Shown here: positions 36,625-47,348 of the stretch, one piece after another
How the letters are laid out: every line of letters starts with the position of its first letter
How positions within the stretch are numbered: the first letter of the stretch is position 1
Source of the DNA: Candidatus Butyricicoccus avistercoris
GTDB lineage: Bacteria; Bacillota; Clostridia; Oscillospirales; Butyricicoccaceae
NCBI GenBank assembly: GCA_019113005.1
Contig: DXIE01000028.1
Span: forward strand, 62,001 to 126,000
DNA length: 64,000 nt
Reading direction: 5' to 3'
The notes under the pieces: generated by a model
What the model was told of the DNA's origin: nothing
Databases searched by the model: none
Seen by the model: the letters and a program-made list of their open reading frames with translations, nothing else
Position numbers and translations under genes: made by a program

Positions 36625-36961
36625 AAGACTAACCTCCTTTCATCTTATATTTTAAATAATTATCTGCAAATTATTAAAACGTTATATAGCATTCACACAT
36701 ATAACTTAATTTCAATTTGCGTTTTAATTCATTTTACATTTTGAAAAAACTCCTTATTTTCTCTGTGATATAGTTGCCAAACTATAAAACACCATGGAGG
36801 TTTTATTTTATCAATTTTTTATTTAATCATATTAGAATGGAGAGGTTTATTAAGCCTAAATGCAAACAAAAGCTCACATATTCGATACTATTATACCGAA
36901 TATGTGAGCTACTAAAATTTTTGCTAACAATATTAAATTAATTAAATTCTATAAATAAGAG
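36625..36961. other. Gap between the YdbC-like gene and the polysaccharide block
   Basis: The 337 bases hold the AAAGGAGG ribosome site of the YdbC-like gene at the left end and the wzy-side terminator at 36869-36910. No gene was found in the remainder. Confidence 0.6.
36862..36910 (-). terminator. Terminator of the polysaccharide block
   Basis: A perfect 14-bp inverted repeat (AGCTCACATATTCG at 36871-36884 and its complement at 36897-36910) is followed on the minus strand by TTTTGTTTG. Confidence 0.85.
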
Positions 36962-39325
36962 TTATTTATTAATTCCCATCATTTGAATGAAGGTGTTAAT
37001 CATATCAGATAAGACAATCTGTCCCATATTTTGGCTGTTCCATTCTTGTAACATATCATATATGTTTTTCATTCTTGATATATATTCATCTTCACCAATA
37101 TAATAGTTAACCATCAAAGTGAACGCCTGCTCCCATTTTTCTTGGTCTGATGCACCATAGGCTAGATATTTTTCAATCATATCAAAACCATCATCTATAT
37201 TGCCATTCGAGAAATAATATTCTGCAAGTACAATCGGAACTGTGTTAGAATCAAGACTTTTAAGATGCTTTGCATATATATCCGCCTGCTTCTTTATCTC
37301 TGTTTGTGTTTCATCTATACCTATTGCACTATATACATAAGATGTCATATAGTCAGCCCATTCAAAACGGTCAAGTTTTATTGCAGATACAAGTGAATCT
37401 AAACTCTGTTCTTTATCAACTTTATACCTCGCATAGATATTGCCAAGCATTAATCCAGCATATACTATCATAAGTATTGCAATAATTAATGTAATCCAGT
37501 TTTTAATATTATCACTTATCTTTTTTAACGACAATGTGTCGCCACAACATAAAGTAATAAGTCCAAAAATACCAAATGCCATTGGCAAATAAGAGTACAT
37601 AGAAAATATAACTTCAACAGCTGCATGTCCTGCCATAAATACCAATGCACCGCCAAGGGCTGCGGTTAATGGATTACTTTGTTCTTCTGATTTACGTCTT
37701 GTTTGTACAACTGCCACTGCTGATGTACCTAAAACGCCAACAAAAAGAACCAAACCTATAACGCCAACTTCAACCAGTGATTGTATATAATGGTTATGAG
37801 CATATTTTGTTTCATAGAAAAATTCTTGAACGCTTACTACTGCATTTTCATATGCACCCATGCCTAAACCAATTACAGGGCTACGCTTAAATAATTTCAT
37901 ACCATCTTCAAAGAACACAGTACGTTGAATCGCATTTTGGTTTGCCCATAGACCTTGCATACGATTTGAAATAAAATCTGGCAGTAACTTATATTTTAAT
38001 GGGAATGAGTACGAACCAGCATCACCATTAAATACAGCTTCTTCAATAGTCACATTTGCATCAGAGCTAAAGTTTGCATAAATTACAATACTATCTTCTG
38101 GAACTTCAAATACTGCACCATCTGCAACACCTTGATAAATTACAGTATTAGTATGCATCATAGTATCTTCTTTATTTTGTGACTCAATAGTAACATTAAC
38201 TGGTGCATCAGATTTAACTGATAGTGTATATGTACCAGCATCAGGATACTGAGAACGTCGAAATGTTTCACCTATATTAAGTGTAGCCTCACCTGTAACA
38301 TTCATAGCTACAACTGCAAATACACCTAATAATACAAACATTAAAGCAATAATTATAGGAATTAATTTTATATGCTTTTGCAGTTTGCCAGCTATTTTTT
38401 GACCTACAAATTTATCTAATAGGCAAAGCATTACACACCCTACAATCGCACAAATTAGAGGAACAGGTCTTGGTTCAGTCCATGCTGTAAAAGATGTTGC
38501 AGAAATCGCAAAAGCTGAGATTACTGACAAAATCAGTGTTTCAACCATGAGTACAAGAGAAGAACCCCTGTTTCTATCTAAAATCAGATATACTATAAAT
38601 CCAAGTAAAATCATACCACTTGCACCCATTGAAAATGCAAGTAAAAAGGCCATTGCGTTTAAAAACAAACAACAAATATGATATATTCTTTCTTTTTGAG
38701 TAGATGTAATAGCTAAACCAAGAGATAAAAATACACCAATACCCATACAACCAGCAAATACATTAGGATTTTGGAAGATAGATATCATTCTTATTCCTTC
38801 TTCTACTGGTGCTATATTAGCATAATCATCTGTAAACAATCCAAAAAAGCTTAATACTGGTGTACTGATAATATGTGTAGATAAAAAGTCAATGCTTACA
38901 AGACCTGCAACTGCTGATGCACCGCTAATAATAGATGCAAAGCCACGACCTAACTTTTTCTTTTCACCGTTTGCAAATGCAAGAGCAAATATTACTATGC
39001 TAAATGATGTCAGCAATAACTCAAAACCTTTAAGAGCAAATTTACCTGATACAGCATATAAAGTTGATATACCATTCATCGTTATCCACAAGGTCAACAC
39101 CATAAACGGTATTGATAAACGGCTTCTTATAACTGACCATTTCATAAAAATCACCACAATGGCACATAAAAGCATTAATATTGATACCGTTTTAGCTGTG
39201 GATGCGGTACTTAATACCATAACCGAAAAGTATGCCAATACACCCAAAATAAGCAAAATAATTTTTTTAGTCTCTATTATTTGCTTATCTGAGTAAATAC
39301 TTGATGAATTTGGGTTTTGATTCAT
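36962..39325 (-). CDS. O-antigen ligase/polymerase-like (Wzy/WaaL) membrane protein
   Basis: The 787-residue protein has about 12 membrane segments in two groups, the family motif GMGAYENAVVSVQEFFYETKYAHNHYIQ (shown by GLGMGAYEN and YAHNHYIQSLVEVG) and a C-terminal soluble tail of about 150 residues with TPR-like helices. Between the membrane groups lies a ~110-residue extracytoplasmic beta-rich insert (about 345-455; GEATLNIGETFRRSQYPDAG onward) that looks like a carbohydrate-binding-type sandwich. Proteins of this kind polymerise or ligate polyprenyl-linked glycans. It is the last gene of a three-gene minus-strand block and has a GGGAGGGG ribosome site. Confidence 0.85.
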   Translation of the reverse strand: MNQNPNSSSIYSDKQIIETKKIILLILGVLAYFSVMVLSTASTAKTVSILMLLCAIVVIFMKWSVIRSRLSIPFMVLTLWITMNGISTLYAVSGKFALKGFELLLTSFSIVIFALAFANGEKKKLGRGFASIISGASAVAGLVSIDFLSTHIISTPVLSFFGLFTDDYANIAPVEEGIRMISIFQNPNVFAGCMGIGVFLSLGLAITSTQKERIYHICCLFLNAMAFLLAFSMGASGMILLGFIVYLILDRNRGSSLVLMVETLILSVISAFAISATSFTAWTEPRPVPLICAIVGCVMLCLLDKFVGQKIAGKLQKHIKLIPIIIALMFVLLGVFAVVAMNVTGEATLNIGETFRRSQYPDAGTYTLSVKSDAPVNVTIESQNKEDTMMHTNTVIYQGVADGAVFEVPEDSIVIYANFSSDANVTIEEAVFNGDAGSYSFPLKYKLLPDFISNRMQGLWANQNAIQRTVFFEDGMKLFKRSPVIGLGMGAYENAVVSVQEFFYETKYAHNHYIQSLVEVGVIGLVLFVGVLGTSAVAVVQTRRKSEEQSNPLTAALGGALVFMAGHAAVEVIFSMYSYLPMAFGIFGLITLCCGDTLSLKKISDNIKNWITLIIAILMIVYAGLMLGNIYARYKVDKEQSLDSLVSAIKLDRFEWADYMTSYVYSAIGIDETQTEIKKQADIYAKHLKSLDSNTVPIVLAEYYFSNGNIDDGFDMIEKYLAYGASDQEKWEQAFTLMVNYYIGEDEYISRMKNIYDMLQEWNSQNMGQIVLSDMINTFIQMMGINK

Positions 39326-39408
39326 TATATAATTCCCCTCCCATACAATACTATATACTATGTCATCATATCACAATTTAACATATTAGTCCATTTATAA
39401 CAAAATTT

Positions 39409-40791
39409 TTACGATAACTTTTCTTTATTTATCATGCCACCAAACACTGTCATAAATAAAATTTTAATATCAAAAAATATTGTCCAATTTTCTATATAGT
39501 ATATATCATGCTCTATTCGCTTTTTTATAGAAGTATCTCCCCTAAATCCGTTTACTTGTGCCCAACCTGTAATTCCTGGGCGTACTTGATGTTTTACCAT
39601 ATAAAGTGGTATCTCCTCTTTAAACTTATCAACAAAGTGAGGAAGTTCAGGACGTGGACCTACCAAACTCATATCGCCTTTAAGCACATTAAAAAACTGT
39701 GGAAGTTCATCTATTGAGCACTTGCGAATAAAAGCACCAAATTTAGTTTTTCTTGGGTCTTTATTTTTACTCCAACCAGTAGTTTGAGTATTATTTACTC
39801 GCATTGAGCGAAATTTATACATTTTAAATTTCTTTTTATTAAGTCCAACACGTTCTTGCTTAAATATAACTGGTCCAGGAGAAGAAAGTTTAACACCAAT
39901 AGCAGCAAAAATCATAATAGGAGAAGTTAAAATTATCAATATAATTGAGCCTATTATATCAACTAAACGTTTTAAAACTGCATTTAACCAGTTATCAAGC
40001 GGTATATGTCTAATATTCATAAGAGGTATACCATCTATATTATCAAATTCAGGATTAGATGGCATATATTCCGCATAAAATGGTATAAGCGATAACTTAA
40101 CACCTTCTTTTTCACATACATCTATAATATCTTTAGTATAAAATACCTGTTCAGGTGAAAGTGCCGCTACAACTTCATCTGTATGATTTTTAGATACTAT
40201 TCTTGATAAGTTATCTATTTTTCCATAGTACAATATATTAGCTATAAATGGTCTATCTGCAACATATCCATCTATTGTATATCCAAAATCTTTTTGTGTG
40301 CTTATTTTTTCTGCATAATCAAGTGCCATTTTACCATCACCAACAAGCACAACATGCTTTAAGTTATATCCTTTACTTCTATAATAACGAAGTGTATACC
40401 TTAAAGCCATTCTTTTTATACTTGATACAGTAAATGAAATGACAAAGAAAAGTATAAGAGTACCTCTTGAAAAGTGAACCTCTTTATAAAGAAACAATGC
40501 TGTTTGAATGAGTATAAAATCCAATACACATGCTAATAAGAGTCGCCATAATTCCCAGTGCAAACGCTTATTTCTAAGCGACTCATATAAACCCATAGTT
40601 GCTAATATTGCTAAATGAATAGGAATAACAATTAGAACTAATTTTATATAACTATCAAGTGGAACGGTTACAACACCATTATCAAATAAATGAAATCGAG
40701 TCCAGAATGAAACAGGCATAGATATAAATAAAATAATTGCATCTAGGAATATATTTATATAATTTAATGTTTTTTGATTTTCCTTAATCAT
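39409..40791 (-). CDS. Exopolysaccharide polyprenyl-phosphate sugar-1-phosphate transferase
   Basis: The 460-residue protein has an N-terminal group of four membrane segments, a Rossmann-like middle domain (VVLVGDGKMALDYAEKI), a fifth membrane segment (IIGSIILIILTSPIMIFAAI) and the C-terminal bacterial sugar transferase domain with KMYKFRSMRVN, CSIDELPQFFNVLKGDMSLVGPRPELP and WAQVNGFRGDT. It transfers a sugar-1-phosphate (often glucose or galactose) to undecaprenyl phosphate, starting a surface polysaccharide repeat unit. The ATG overlaps the TGA of the upstream glycosyltransferase gene (ATGA). The sugar cannot be told. Confidence 0.94.
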   Translation of the reverse strand: MIKENQKTLNYINIFLDAIILFISMPVSFWTRFHLFDNGVVTVPLDSYIKLVLIVIPIHLAILATMGLYESLRNKRLHWELWRLLLACVLDFILIQTALFLYKEVHFSRGTLILFFVISFTVSSIKRMALRYTLRYYRSKGYNLKHVVLVGDGKMALDYAEKISTQKDFGYTIDGYVADRPFIANILYYGKIDNLSRIVSKNHTDEVVAALSPEQVFYTKDIIDVCEKEGVKLSLIPFYAEYMPSNPEFDNIDGIPLMNIRHIPLDNWLNAVLKRLVDIIGSIILIILTSPIMIFAAIGVKLSSPGPVIFKQERVGLNKKKFKMYKFRSMRVNNTQTTGWSKNKDPRKTKFGAFIRKCSIDELPQFFNVLKGDMSLVGPRPELPHFVDKFKEEIPLYMVKHQVRPGITGWAQVNGFRGDTSIKKRIEHDIYYIENWTIFFDIKILFMTVFGGMINKEKLS

Positions 40792-41909
40792 ATATATTCT
40801 ACCACCCTAATATCTGGTAATAACTTTTTATATTCATTCATAACATCAGGCAAAACATTTTCTAATAAATATGGCTCTATCACCTTTTTGGCATGTTCAC
40901 CTAACTGAATTTTCAATGCTTTATTATTATATATTCTAAGTATTTGCTCTGCACAAGTTTCAAAATCACCATAATTATATAACAATCCTGCACCTGTTTT
41001 TTCAAGCAAATCTGTGTGTCCCTTTATTTTGCTTGCTACTATTGGAAGTCCATTATACATTGCCTCCATTATATTAAAAGGTAAACCTTCGCTTTTACTT
41101 GATGAAACCGCCAAGTCAGCTATTGGATAATATAATGACATTTTAACTTGACCTACAAAATATATTCTGTGTGCTAACCCTAAGCTATATGCATACTGCT
41201 TGCACTGCTCAAGCAAGTCCCCTTGTCCCGCTAAAATTAGTACAATATCTTCGGGAAGTCTTGTAAGTGCATCTATTAACACATGCTGACTTTTTCTTTT
41301 TGAAAATTCAGCTGCATATATTAACACAAATTTATCTTCACCTATGCCAAGTTCTTTTTTGATATTCTCACTTTGTTTGTGTGTTACAAGTTTTTTGCTA
41401 TCTAAACCCATACCTTTTATATAACTCACACATTTGCTTAGCTTATGTTTTTTTGCATAGTCTGTATCCCACTCATTCATAGTCATAAGCAAATCTGTAA
41501 CTGGTGCAACAAATTTTTCTGCACTACTTAAAATTAAATTCTTTTTATGTGTTTCTAACTCGTTAAATAGGTAGCCGTGTGCAGTATTTGCAACAATCGG
41601 ACGATTTTTAATGCCCATAACTGCAAGACGTGTAAAAAATGATGCAAGCGATGTATGACAACTTACAAGCACATATTTATTTGTTAGTATAATCTTTCGA
41701 AGCTCGACAATAGCCTTTATATTTTGGGGTGATGTCATACTTTTTTCAAAAGGTACATGATATACATAATCTGCATATGGGATTTCCATTTTAGCTCCCC
41801 CACATGCAACATCTACTCTAAAACCCTGTCGTTTAAACTCTTTTATATATGGCAAGTGAAAATTTATAATATGCGAATATGTAGAGGCTGTAAATAAAAT
41901 ACTCCGCAT
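40788..41909 (-). CDS. Family 4-type glycosyltransferase
   Basis: The 373-residue GT-B protein begins RSILFTASTYSHIINFHLPYI and resembles EpsD-type glycosyltransferases. The C-terminal nucleotide-sugar domain has the E-x7-E motif in EGLPFNIMEAMYNGLPIVAS. It probably adds a sugar to the lipid-linked unit begun by the neighbouring sugar transferase. AAAGGAG lies before the ATG. It ends in TGA overlapping the next start. It is the first gene of the block, and its upstream side is a long A/T-rich stretch, so earlier genes of the locus may have been lost. Confidence 0.93.
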   Translation of the reverse strand: MRSILFTASTYSHIINFHLPYIKEFKRQGFRVDVACGGAKMEIPYADYVYHVPFEKSMTSPQNIKAIVELRKIILTNKYVLVSCHTSLASFFTRLAVMGIKNRPIVANTAHGYLFNELETHKKNLILSSAEKFVAPVTDLLMTMNEWDTDYAKKHKLSKCVSYIKGMGLDSKKLVTHKQSENIKKELGIGEDKFVLIYAAEFSKRKSQHVLIDALTRLPEDIVLILAGQGDLLEQCKQYAYSLGLAHRIYFVGQVKMSLYYPIADLAVSSSKSEGLPFNIMEAMYNGLPIVASKIKGHTDLLEKTGAGLLYNYGDFETCAEQILRIYNNKALKIQLGEHAKKVIEPYLLENVLPDVMNEYKKLLPDIRVVEYI

Positions 41910-43827
41910 AAACTTTTCTCCTTTTATGCTATATTTACTCTTATTTTTTACTATTTTCGATTATATCTGTGCTATTATATCATATTTTTATATAATATTA
42001 AAGAGCAAACAGTATTAACTAATTCCCTATTGTTAGCATTACTTAAATATATACTTATAAGCCTAGACAAATATCACAAGATAGAAGAAAAGTAAAATTG
42101 AAATATTTATACTATACTTGATATTTTATTTCATACTTATAGATATTATCAGTTTACTTCCTATAGCTTTATAAAACCACTTAACTTCCTTAATATAATT
42201 CAGTTTTTCAGTCAGTATACTATCATTAAACCAGAAAATTTTAAATATAAATATGAACTTTTAAATACAAAAAACATATTTTTAAATTAATAGTATCTAT
42301 CACAAAACCAACAAAAAGCGACAATATATCTTTAAATTTAAATTTTGAAACAACTTAATCATTAGTTGTCATAATAAAATTATAAATTATATCGCCCGTT
42401 TTTTCAGTTCAAACAAATAACTCTATTTACTTTCCTTATAAATATGTATTAAAACTTCAAATTATAGCTATATGCTATTATTATAACTCATAATACCAAG
42501 TAATGTTTCTGATTCAACATAAGTAAATTATGAGAAATTATTTAAATATCTAGTTATCAAGAATACTCTATAATAACTCTACTATTAACATATGTTTTTA
42601 TTATATTAAGCTAAATTATTAAACATAAATATCTATCTGATGTCGTTGTTAGATGCTAGTTGAATGAATATTGAGAACTTTATTTGTAAATTATTACTTA
42701 TTAAATCTATCACTTGGTAATAACTTAATTATATTGAACAAATGCTCTATAATATCTCTTGTTTTATATTTTTTAAATACCAATTATTTCAATGAAAACT
42801 CTATATAAATTCCACCATAAATATATAGTTTTATTTGGAGTTGCTCAGTAAGTTTATAATTTGTTAATAGTTATATATTTTATAATAAAATATATATTAT
42901 GATACACATTGAGAATTAAAATATATTTATTATCAAGTGTATGTCTTATTTCACTAACCTTATCTATGTTTAAATTGACATTTAAATATAATGATTTTGC
43001 ATTGTTTTTATATTGTCATTTTTTATACTATTTATGTACTTTTTATATATCATTCTTAGACATTAATTCTTACTTTTATACACTGTTTATTATTTATATT
43101 TTTTCATACATCTAATAAATACTTATCTTTTAAAAATTTATATTAAACCGCTCCATTTCAATTTAAATCTTAAAGAATAATATTTTAATATGATTTATTA
43201 CATTAAACCAATTTTTTTATATATTTATATTATTGCAAACCTAATATCCTAAAGTAATTCATTACCTAGCCTACAGTTTGGTATTATTTATCCCATAATA
43301 TTCCTATCAGCTTCAAATATAAAAATTTTTACAAGCAGTTTAAAATTGGATTGTCAATTATTGTTTTCAATAAATATATATCTTATATAAATAGTTTAGA
43401 TCATTAGATATAAATACATATAAATTTCTTAAATACCGAAGAAACATAATATATCATTCAGAAAACTTGCATATAATAATATATAGCTTTTTTAAAATTT
43501 TTAATTTATACTTACATGACATTTCTTTCTTAGTTTGACTAAGGCTAATTGAGATATTATATTCATCATTATATACTCCTTAAAAGTTTTGCATACAATA
43601 TAGTACAGGCTTTTCTAACAAATCAAAATTTTATACTAAAATGATTTTTTTAACTACTATAAATATAACCAATCTAACTGTGCTATAAGCTTCAATTATA
43701 TACATCTCAAAATATTGCATATAATAAAATATAAATTTTTCTCAGTAATACAAGTTAAATAAAAAGTTGCTTTTTATAGATAAAGATATTTATTATACTT
43801 TAATTTTATTAGAAAGGATTGATAAAA
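41910..43827. other. 1.9-kb extremely A/T-rich stretch without a convincing gene
   Basis: Both strands are full of stops, and the one plus-strand open stretch at 42909-43115 is composed of low-complexity Phe/Tyr/Ile codons typical of random A/T-rich DNA, without a ribosome site. No tRNA, strong terminator, tandem repeat or CRISPR was seen. It probably holds decayed genes or xenogeneic DNA. It forms the left part of the accessory island. Confidence 0.6.
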
Positions 43828-44151
43828 ATGACAAATATTCTTAAAGAAGAAAAGTATAAAAGCATAACTATTAATGGAAAAGACTATATTATACAATTAA
43901 ATAAAGATCAAACTTTATTGTCAACTTATTTATCTACATCATTAGATATATCTGCCCAACATTTACATAAAATTCTTATGAAACTAGATATAGTGGACAA
44001 AATAGGACATCTTTATTTTCTCAAAGGTACACATAAGCACCCAAATTATGAAACATTTAAGGGGTCTCAGCATTTATGGACTTTAGATGGTGCAATTTAT
44101 CTTATAAAAATTTTAGTCGAAAATGATTATAAAAACATTAAAATCAACTGA
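43828..44151 (+). CDS. Small protein of unknown function
   Basis: ATG 43828 follows AGAAAGGATTG at a good distance; the 107-residue product is hydrophilic and mixed alpha/beta. The N-terminus (KSITINGKDYIIQLNKDQ) looks like a short beta unit; LDISAQHLHKILMKLDIVDKIG resembles a helix-turn-helix, and the C-terminal HLWTLDGAIYLIKILVEN segment is similar in pattern to C-terminal parts of phage antirepressor (KilAC-type) domains. The last point is a weak impression. It is the only intact-looking gene between 41.9 and 47.4 kb. Confidence 0.55.
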   Translation: MTNILKEEKYKSITINGKDYIIQLNKDQTLLSTYLSTSLDISAQHLHKILMKLDIVDKIGHLYFLKGTHKHPNYETFKGSQHLWTLDGAIYLIKILVENDYKNIKIN

Positions 44152-44435
44152 TTTTGGAGTAGTTCTTCTCAAAACTAATATTTTTAGTATTATAATATTT
44201 CTTTTTTAATCTACTTGTAAATATATTACTATATAAAATTTCTTATTTTCTATAAGAACTAATATCGAAATTTATTTAAAATTATATCTATTAAAATAAC
44301 GCAAAATAATATAAACTACACAAAGGAAATCAGCATAATTTTGTCACTAATTAGCAAAAAGTATTATACTATATTTTTATAATGATGGATTATAAAATTA
44401 AGTGCAACAAAAAGCCCACAAGTAAGTTGAAATAT
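44152..44435. other. A/T-rich gap left of the insertion sequences
   Basis: About 280 bases with no gene or RNA recognised. Confidence 0.5.
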
Positions 44436-44908
44436 AGTCAATAAAGTGGACACAAAGTTAAGATTTTTTGCAAATTTGTTTTTCAAATTGACAAGGGCTG
44501 ACCCAACCAATAGCAGAATGTATTCGTTTAGCATTGTAATACAACTCAATATATTTAAAAATATCCATGCGGGCTTGTTCGAGATTATCATAATTTGAAT
44601 CCTGAACAAGCTCTCTTTTTAATATTCTGTAAAACGATTACATCAAAGCATTGTCATATGGATTACCTTTTCTGCCCATACTTTGACGAAAGCCATAACG
44701 AATACACATTGACTGGAATCGTTGCCCCGTATATTGGCAACTGCAATTTGTATTGATGATTAACCCTGTGGGTGGATGCCCCTACCGATTACTTGATTTA
44801 AGGCAGATAGTACCAAAGCATCACGAATTCGGGTATCAATAGCCCAACCAAGTACCTTCCTAGAGAATATATCAATAAAAACGGCTAAATACAGCCAACT
44901 GAAATGAT
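44436..44908 (-). mobile_element. Remnant of an IS3-family element (C-terminal half of transposase)
   Basis: On the minus strand an orfB 3' half can be read from about 44905 to TAA at 44458: WLYLAVFIDIFSRKVLGWAI, then after a frameshift near 44762 INTNCSCQYTGQRFQSMCIRYGF, GRKGNPYDNALM, an in-frame TAA in place of the catalytic Glu, then SFYRILKREL and YYNAKRIHSAIGW. The second catalytic Asp region reads NTN instead of the usual HTD. The left end has GTCAATAAAGTGGACA, an IS3-type terminal sequence. The rest of the element is cut off by a second insertion at 44918 and was not found to the right. Confidence 0.8.
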
Positions 44909-44978
44909 AAAATGATGGTAGACACAAAAAAGTGTTTGCCATCATTTTTTGTTAATATAAAAATAGGAGATGAAATAT

Positions 44979-45338
44979 ATGGGAAGACCAAAAGGCGGAA
45001 AGAATATAAACCATAGCAAGGAAGAAAAGTTAATATTGGTTAGAAGAAATTTATCTGGTGAAAGTCTAAAAAGTTTAGACAGAGAAACTGGTATACATAA
45101 TTCACAAATAAGTAAATGGACAAAACAGTATCTGGAATGAGGAGAAGAAGCACTTATAAATAAATGAAAACCAGGCAATCCACTTGCTAAATATTATAGG
45201 AAAAAGTCACTTACCACTATTGAAGAATTAGAATTTAAGATATTAAAGTTCGAAAGAGAATTGTTAAAAAAAGATAGTAAAATTTTAAGATTAAAAAAAT
45301 CCATAGAACTAGAAAGGGGCGATGTAAGAAGAAAATAA
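44979..45338 (+). pseudogene. IS3-family orfA with two in-frame TGA codons
   Basis: From ATG 44979, after AATAGGAGATG, the frame reads GRPKGGKNINHSKEEKLILV, a helix-turn-helix ending ISKWTKQYLE, then TGA (45138-45140), GEEALINK, TGA (45165-45167), and KPGNPLAKYYRKKSLTTIEE followed by a leucine-zipper-like helix to TAA at 45336. The second TGA lies where relatives usually have Arg or Lys. Confidence 0.75.
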
Positions 45339-46207
45339 TACAGCAAATATATGCGGAAATAGAAATTAAAAGTGAAAAATATTCAATTAAGGAACTATGT
45401 AGTATATATGGCGTATCAAGGTATGGTTATTATAAATGGCTTAACAGAAAAGGAAAATTAAATCGTTATGAAACATATCAAAATGAATTAGATAAATATG
45501 TTATGGATATACATATTCATTATCCATAACAGGGATATCGTACAATAGTTAATACATTATTTAATCAATATGGTTTAGTAGTCAGTGATATTTCTGTATA
45601 GAAATCTATGAAAAGATTAAACATTAGTGGATATATTAGAAAACAAAAATGCCCTGTAACATATGGTTCAGAGCATAGTAGATTTCCTAATGTGTTAAAT
45701 AGAAATTTTAATTCAAATAGTCCAATGCAAAAGATAGTAACTGATGTTACATATATAAATTACAAAGGTAATTATTACTATTTGGCTTGTTTTCTTAATT
45801 TGTTTAATAATGAAATATTAGATTGGGAGTTGAGCAACACATTTGATAATTTTCTTGTTATAAAACCAACTAAGAGAATTCTTGAAAAAATAAAAAGTAC
45901 TGACACCCAAATCATTTTCCACAGTGACCAAGGTGTCCAGTACTCATCTGTTGGTTATTGTAACCTGCTTAAATCTTACAATGTTATTCAAAGTATGTCA
46001 AGAGCTGGTACTCCAAGAGATAATGCTGTTATCGAATCCTTCTTTGGTACATTTAAAGATGTTATGTATTCTCACTTTGATTATAAACGTTGTAATGACA
46101 TTAGGAAGGTCATTTCTGACACTATTTACTATTTTAATTACATTAAACCGTTAAGAAAATTAAACAAAAAGCCACCAGTTCAATATAGAATTGAACTGAT
46201 AGCTTAA
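45326..46207 (+). pseudogene. IS3-family orfB (DDE transposase) with two in-frame stops
   Basis: The frame overlaps the orfA end, as expected for -1 frameshifted IS3 transposases. It reads through TAA (45527-45529) and TAG (45599-45601) before the long open part that starts at 45608. The integrase core is recognisable with all three catalytic residues: VTDVTYI, FHSDQGVQYSS and RDNAVIESFFGTFK. The intact C-terminal 199 codons could not give an active enzyme without the N-terminal domain. Confidence 0.8.
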
Positions 46208-46263
46208 TTTCTTTTTTTGTGTCTACTAACTATTGATTATTTCATATAAAAGAGCCAGTTTTT

Positions 46264-46710
46264 TTATTGTGAGTTCTTATAATTATTATACATTTCCCTA
46301 ACAATCTCAACATTAAGATCATACTTCTCAGAAACCTTGTCAATTATAACATCTTCCACAATATCAAGTTCAGATAATGATGAAAATAAGGCATTTATAC
46401 CTTTCTCAATACTTTTCTAAATACCTTTCTGAAAAACACCCTTGCTATAATTACACATATTAGCAGCCTCCGTTTCTAATTTATCAGTTGTTTTTATGCC
46501 AAAATCTTCGTTTAATAATTTGAGTTTTTCTTCTACTGAAATATCGTTTGCACTCTTATCCTCATAAATATTTCGCAAAAGATGCTTTTCTTGCAAATAA
46601 TAAGTGTTAATCGTGCCTTGCCACTTTTTATCAGGATTTAAACAAATCCATATAGAGTGAACTTTTTTCAAATTTGAATATTCAGAATTTCCAAAATCAA
46701 TACCTTTCAA
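46264..46710 (-). pseudogene. C-terminal fragment of an Rpn/PD-(D/E)XK transposase-like protein
   Basis: The frame starts in mid-protein with YSNLKKVHSIWICLNPDKKWQ, a segment typical of the middle of Rpn-family proteins, runs through EEKLKLLNEDFGIK and a TAG stop at 46417-46419, and continues in frame KSIEKGINALFSSLSELDIV to TAA at 46264. The N-terminal nuclease half is missing and replaced by an FtsH fragment directly upstream, so a deletion joined two unrelated genes. It is not the other half of the Rpn-like gene at 35.7 kb. Confidence 0.7.
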
Positions 46711-47215
46711 ATCTACCAGCTCTAATTAAAGCGGGATCTAGATCATTTGGTGTATTGATAGCAGCTATTACTAATACTCCAGATCTAGAGTCTATACCAT
46801 CTAATGTAACTAGCAAGGCATTAAGAATGTTTCTGCGATCCGAATTCGAGTCAGGCATACTTCTATCCCCACCACTAGCATATACCTTATCAATAAGGAC
46901 AACACATAGAGCATTCTCTTTTGCATTTTCAAAAAGATTGCTAATATTCTTTACAACTAAACCTACATACACCTTATTAAATTGAATGCCATAAACACTA
47001 AAGAATAGCACACCTACCTCACCAGATATTTCCTTAGCAACAAAAGCCTTTCAAGTGCTAGGTGGACCACTAAACAGAATGCCTTTAGGTATTTTAACAA
47101 AAATATTACTTAGTTTTTGAGATTTTTTCAAATAAGACACCATAAACATTATAAATTTTTTGTACTTTCATAACCTGTATCATTTATAGCTTGAATGCCA
47201 GAAAGTGAAATTTCG
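46697..47215 (-). pseudogene. FtsH-like AAA+ ATPase relic
   Basis: The readable part covers an AAA+ core: YLKKSQKLSNIFVKIPKGIL, then the P-loop region FSGPPST-TGA-KAFVAKEI (stop at 47051-47053 in the Walker A loop, where FtsH has Gly), FVAKEISGEVGVLFFS, Walker B ALCVVLIDKV (FtsH has IDEI), and NDLDPALIRAGRFER with the arginine region. A further frameshift lies near 47150. The protease domain is absent; the sequence runs straight into an Rpn fragment at about 46700. It cannot make an active protein. Confidence 0.75.
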
Positions 47216-47348
47216 ATTCTATCATCACCATTTGTACTTTTGGTCTAACTTTTGATTCATTGTTCTTTATAGTTTTTGCATTAATTTCATGTTGTACTGT
47301 TGTCACTTATTTTGTAGTATCTTGACTTAGCAATTCATCTAATATATT

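Larger units (their letters stand above)
44918..46226 (+). mobile_element. Decayed IS3-family element (IS150-like) inserted in the older IS
   Basis: The ~1.3-kb unit is bounded by inverted repeats GTAGACACAAAAAAG (44918-44932) and CTTTTTTTGTGTCTAC (46211-46226), which differ by one T. It has orfA (44979-45338) and orfB (about 45326-46207) in the usual overlapping order. Four in-frame stops and no intact reading frame make it immobile on its own. No clear target duplication could be seen. Confidence 0.85.

Noticed and set aside
42909..43115. 68-codon hydrophobic open frame
   Set aside because: Non-ATG start, no ribosome site and low-complexity Phe/Tyr/Ile content expected by chance in DNA of this A/T content.
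45138..45167. UGA-as-Trp in the IS orfA
   Set aside because: The second site usually holds Arg or Lys in relatives and the adjoining orfB also has TAA and TAG stops, so ordinary decay explains it.
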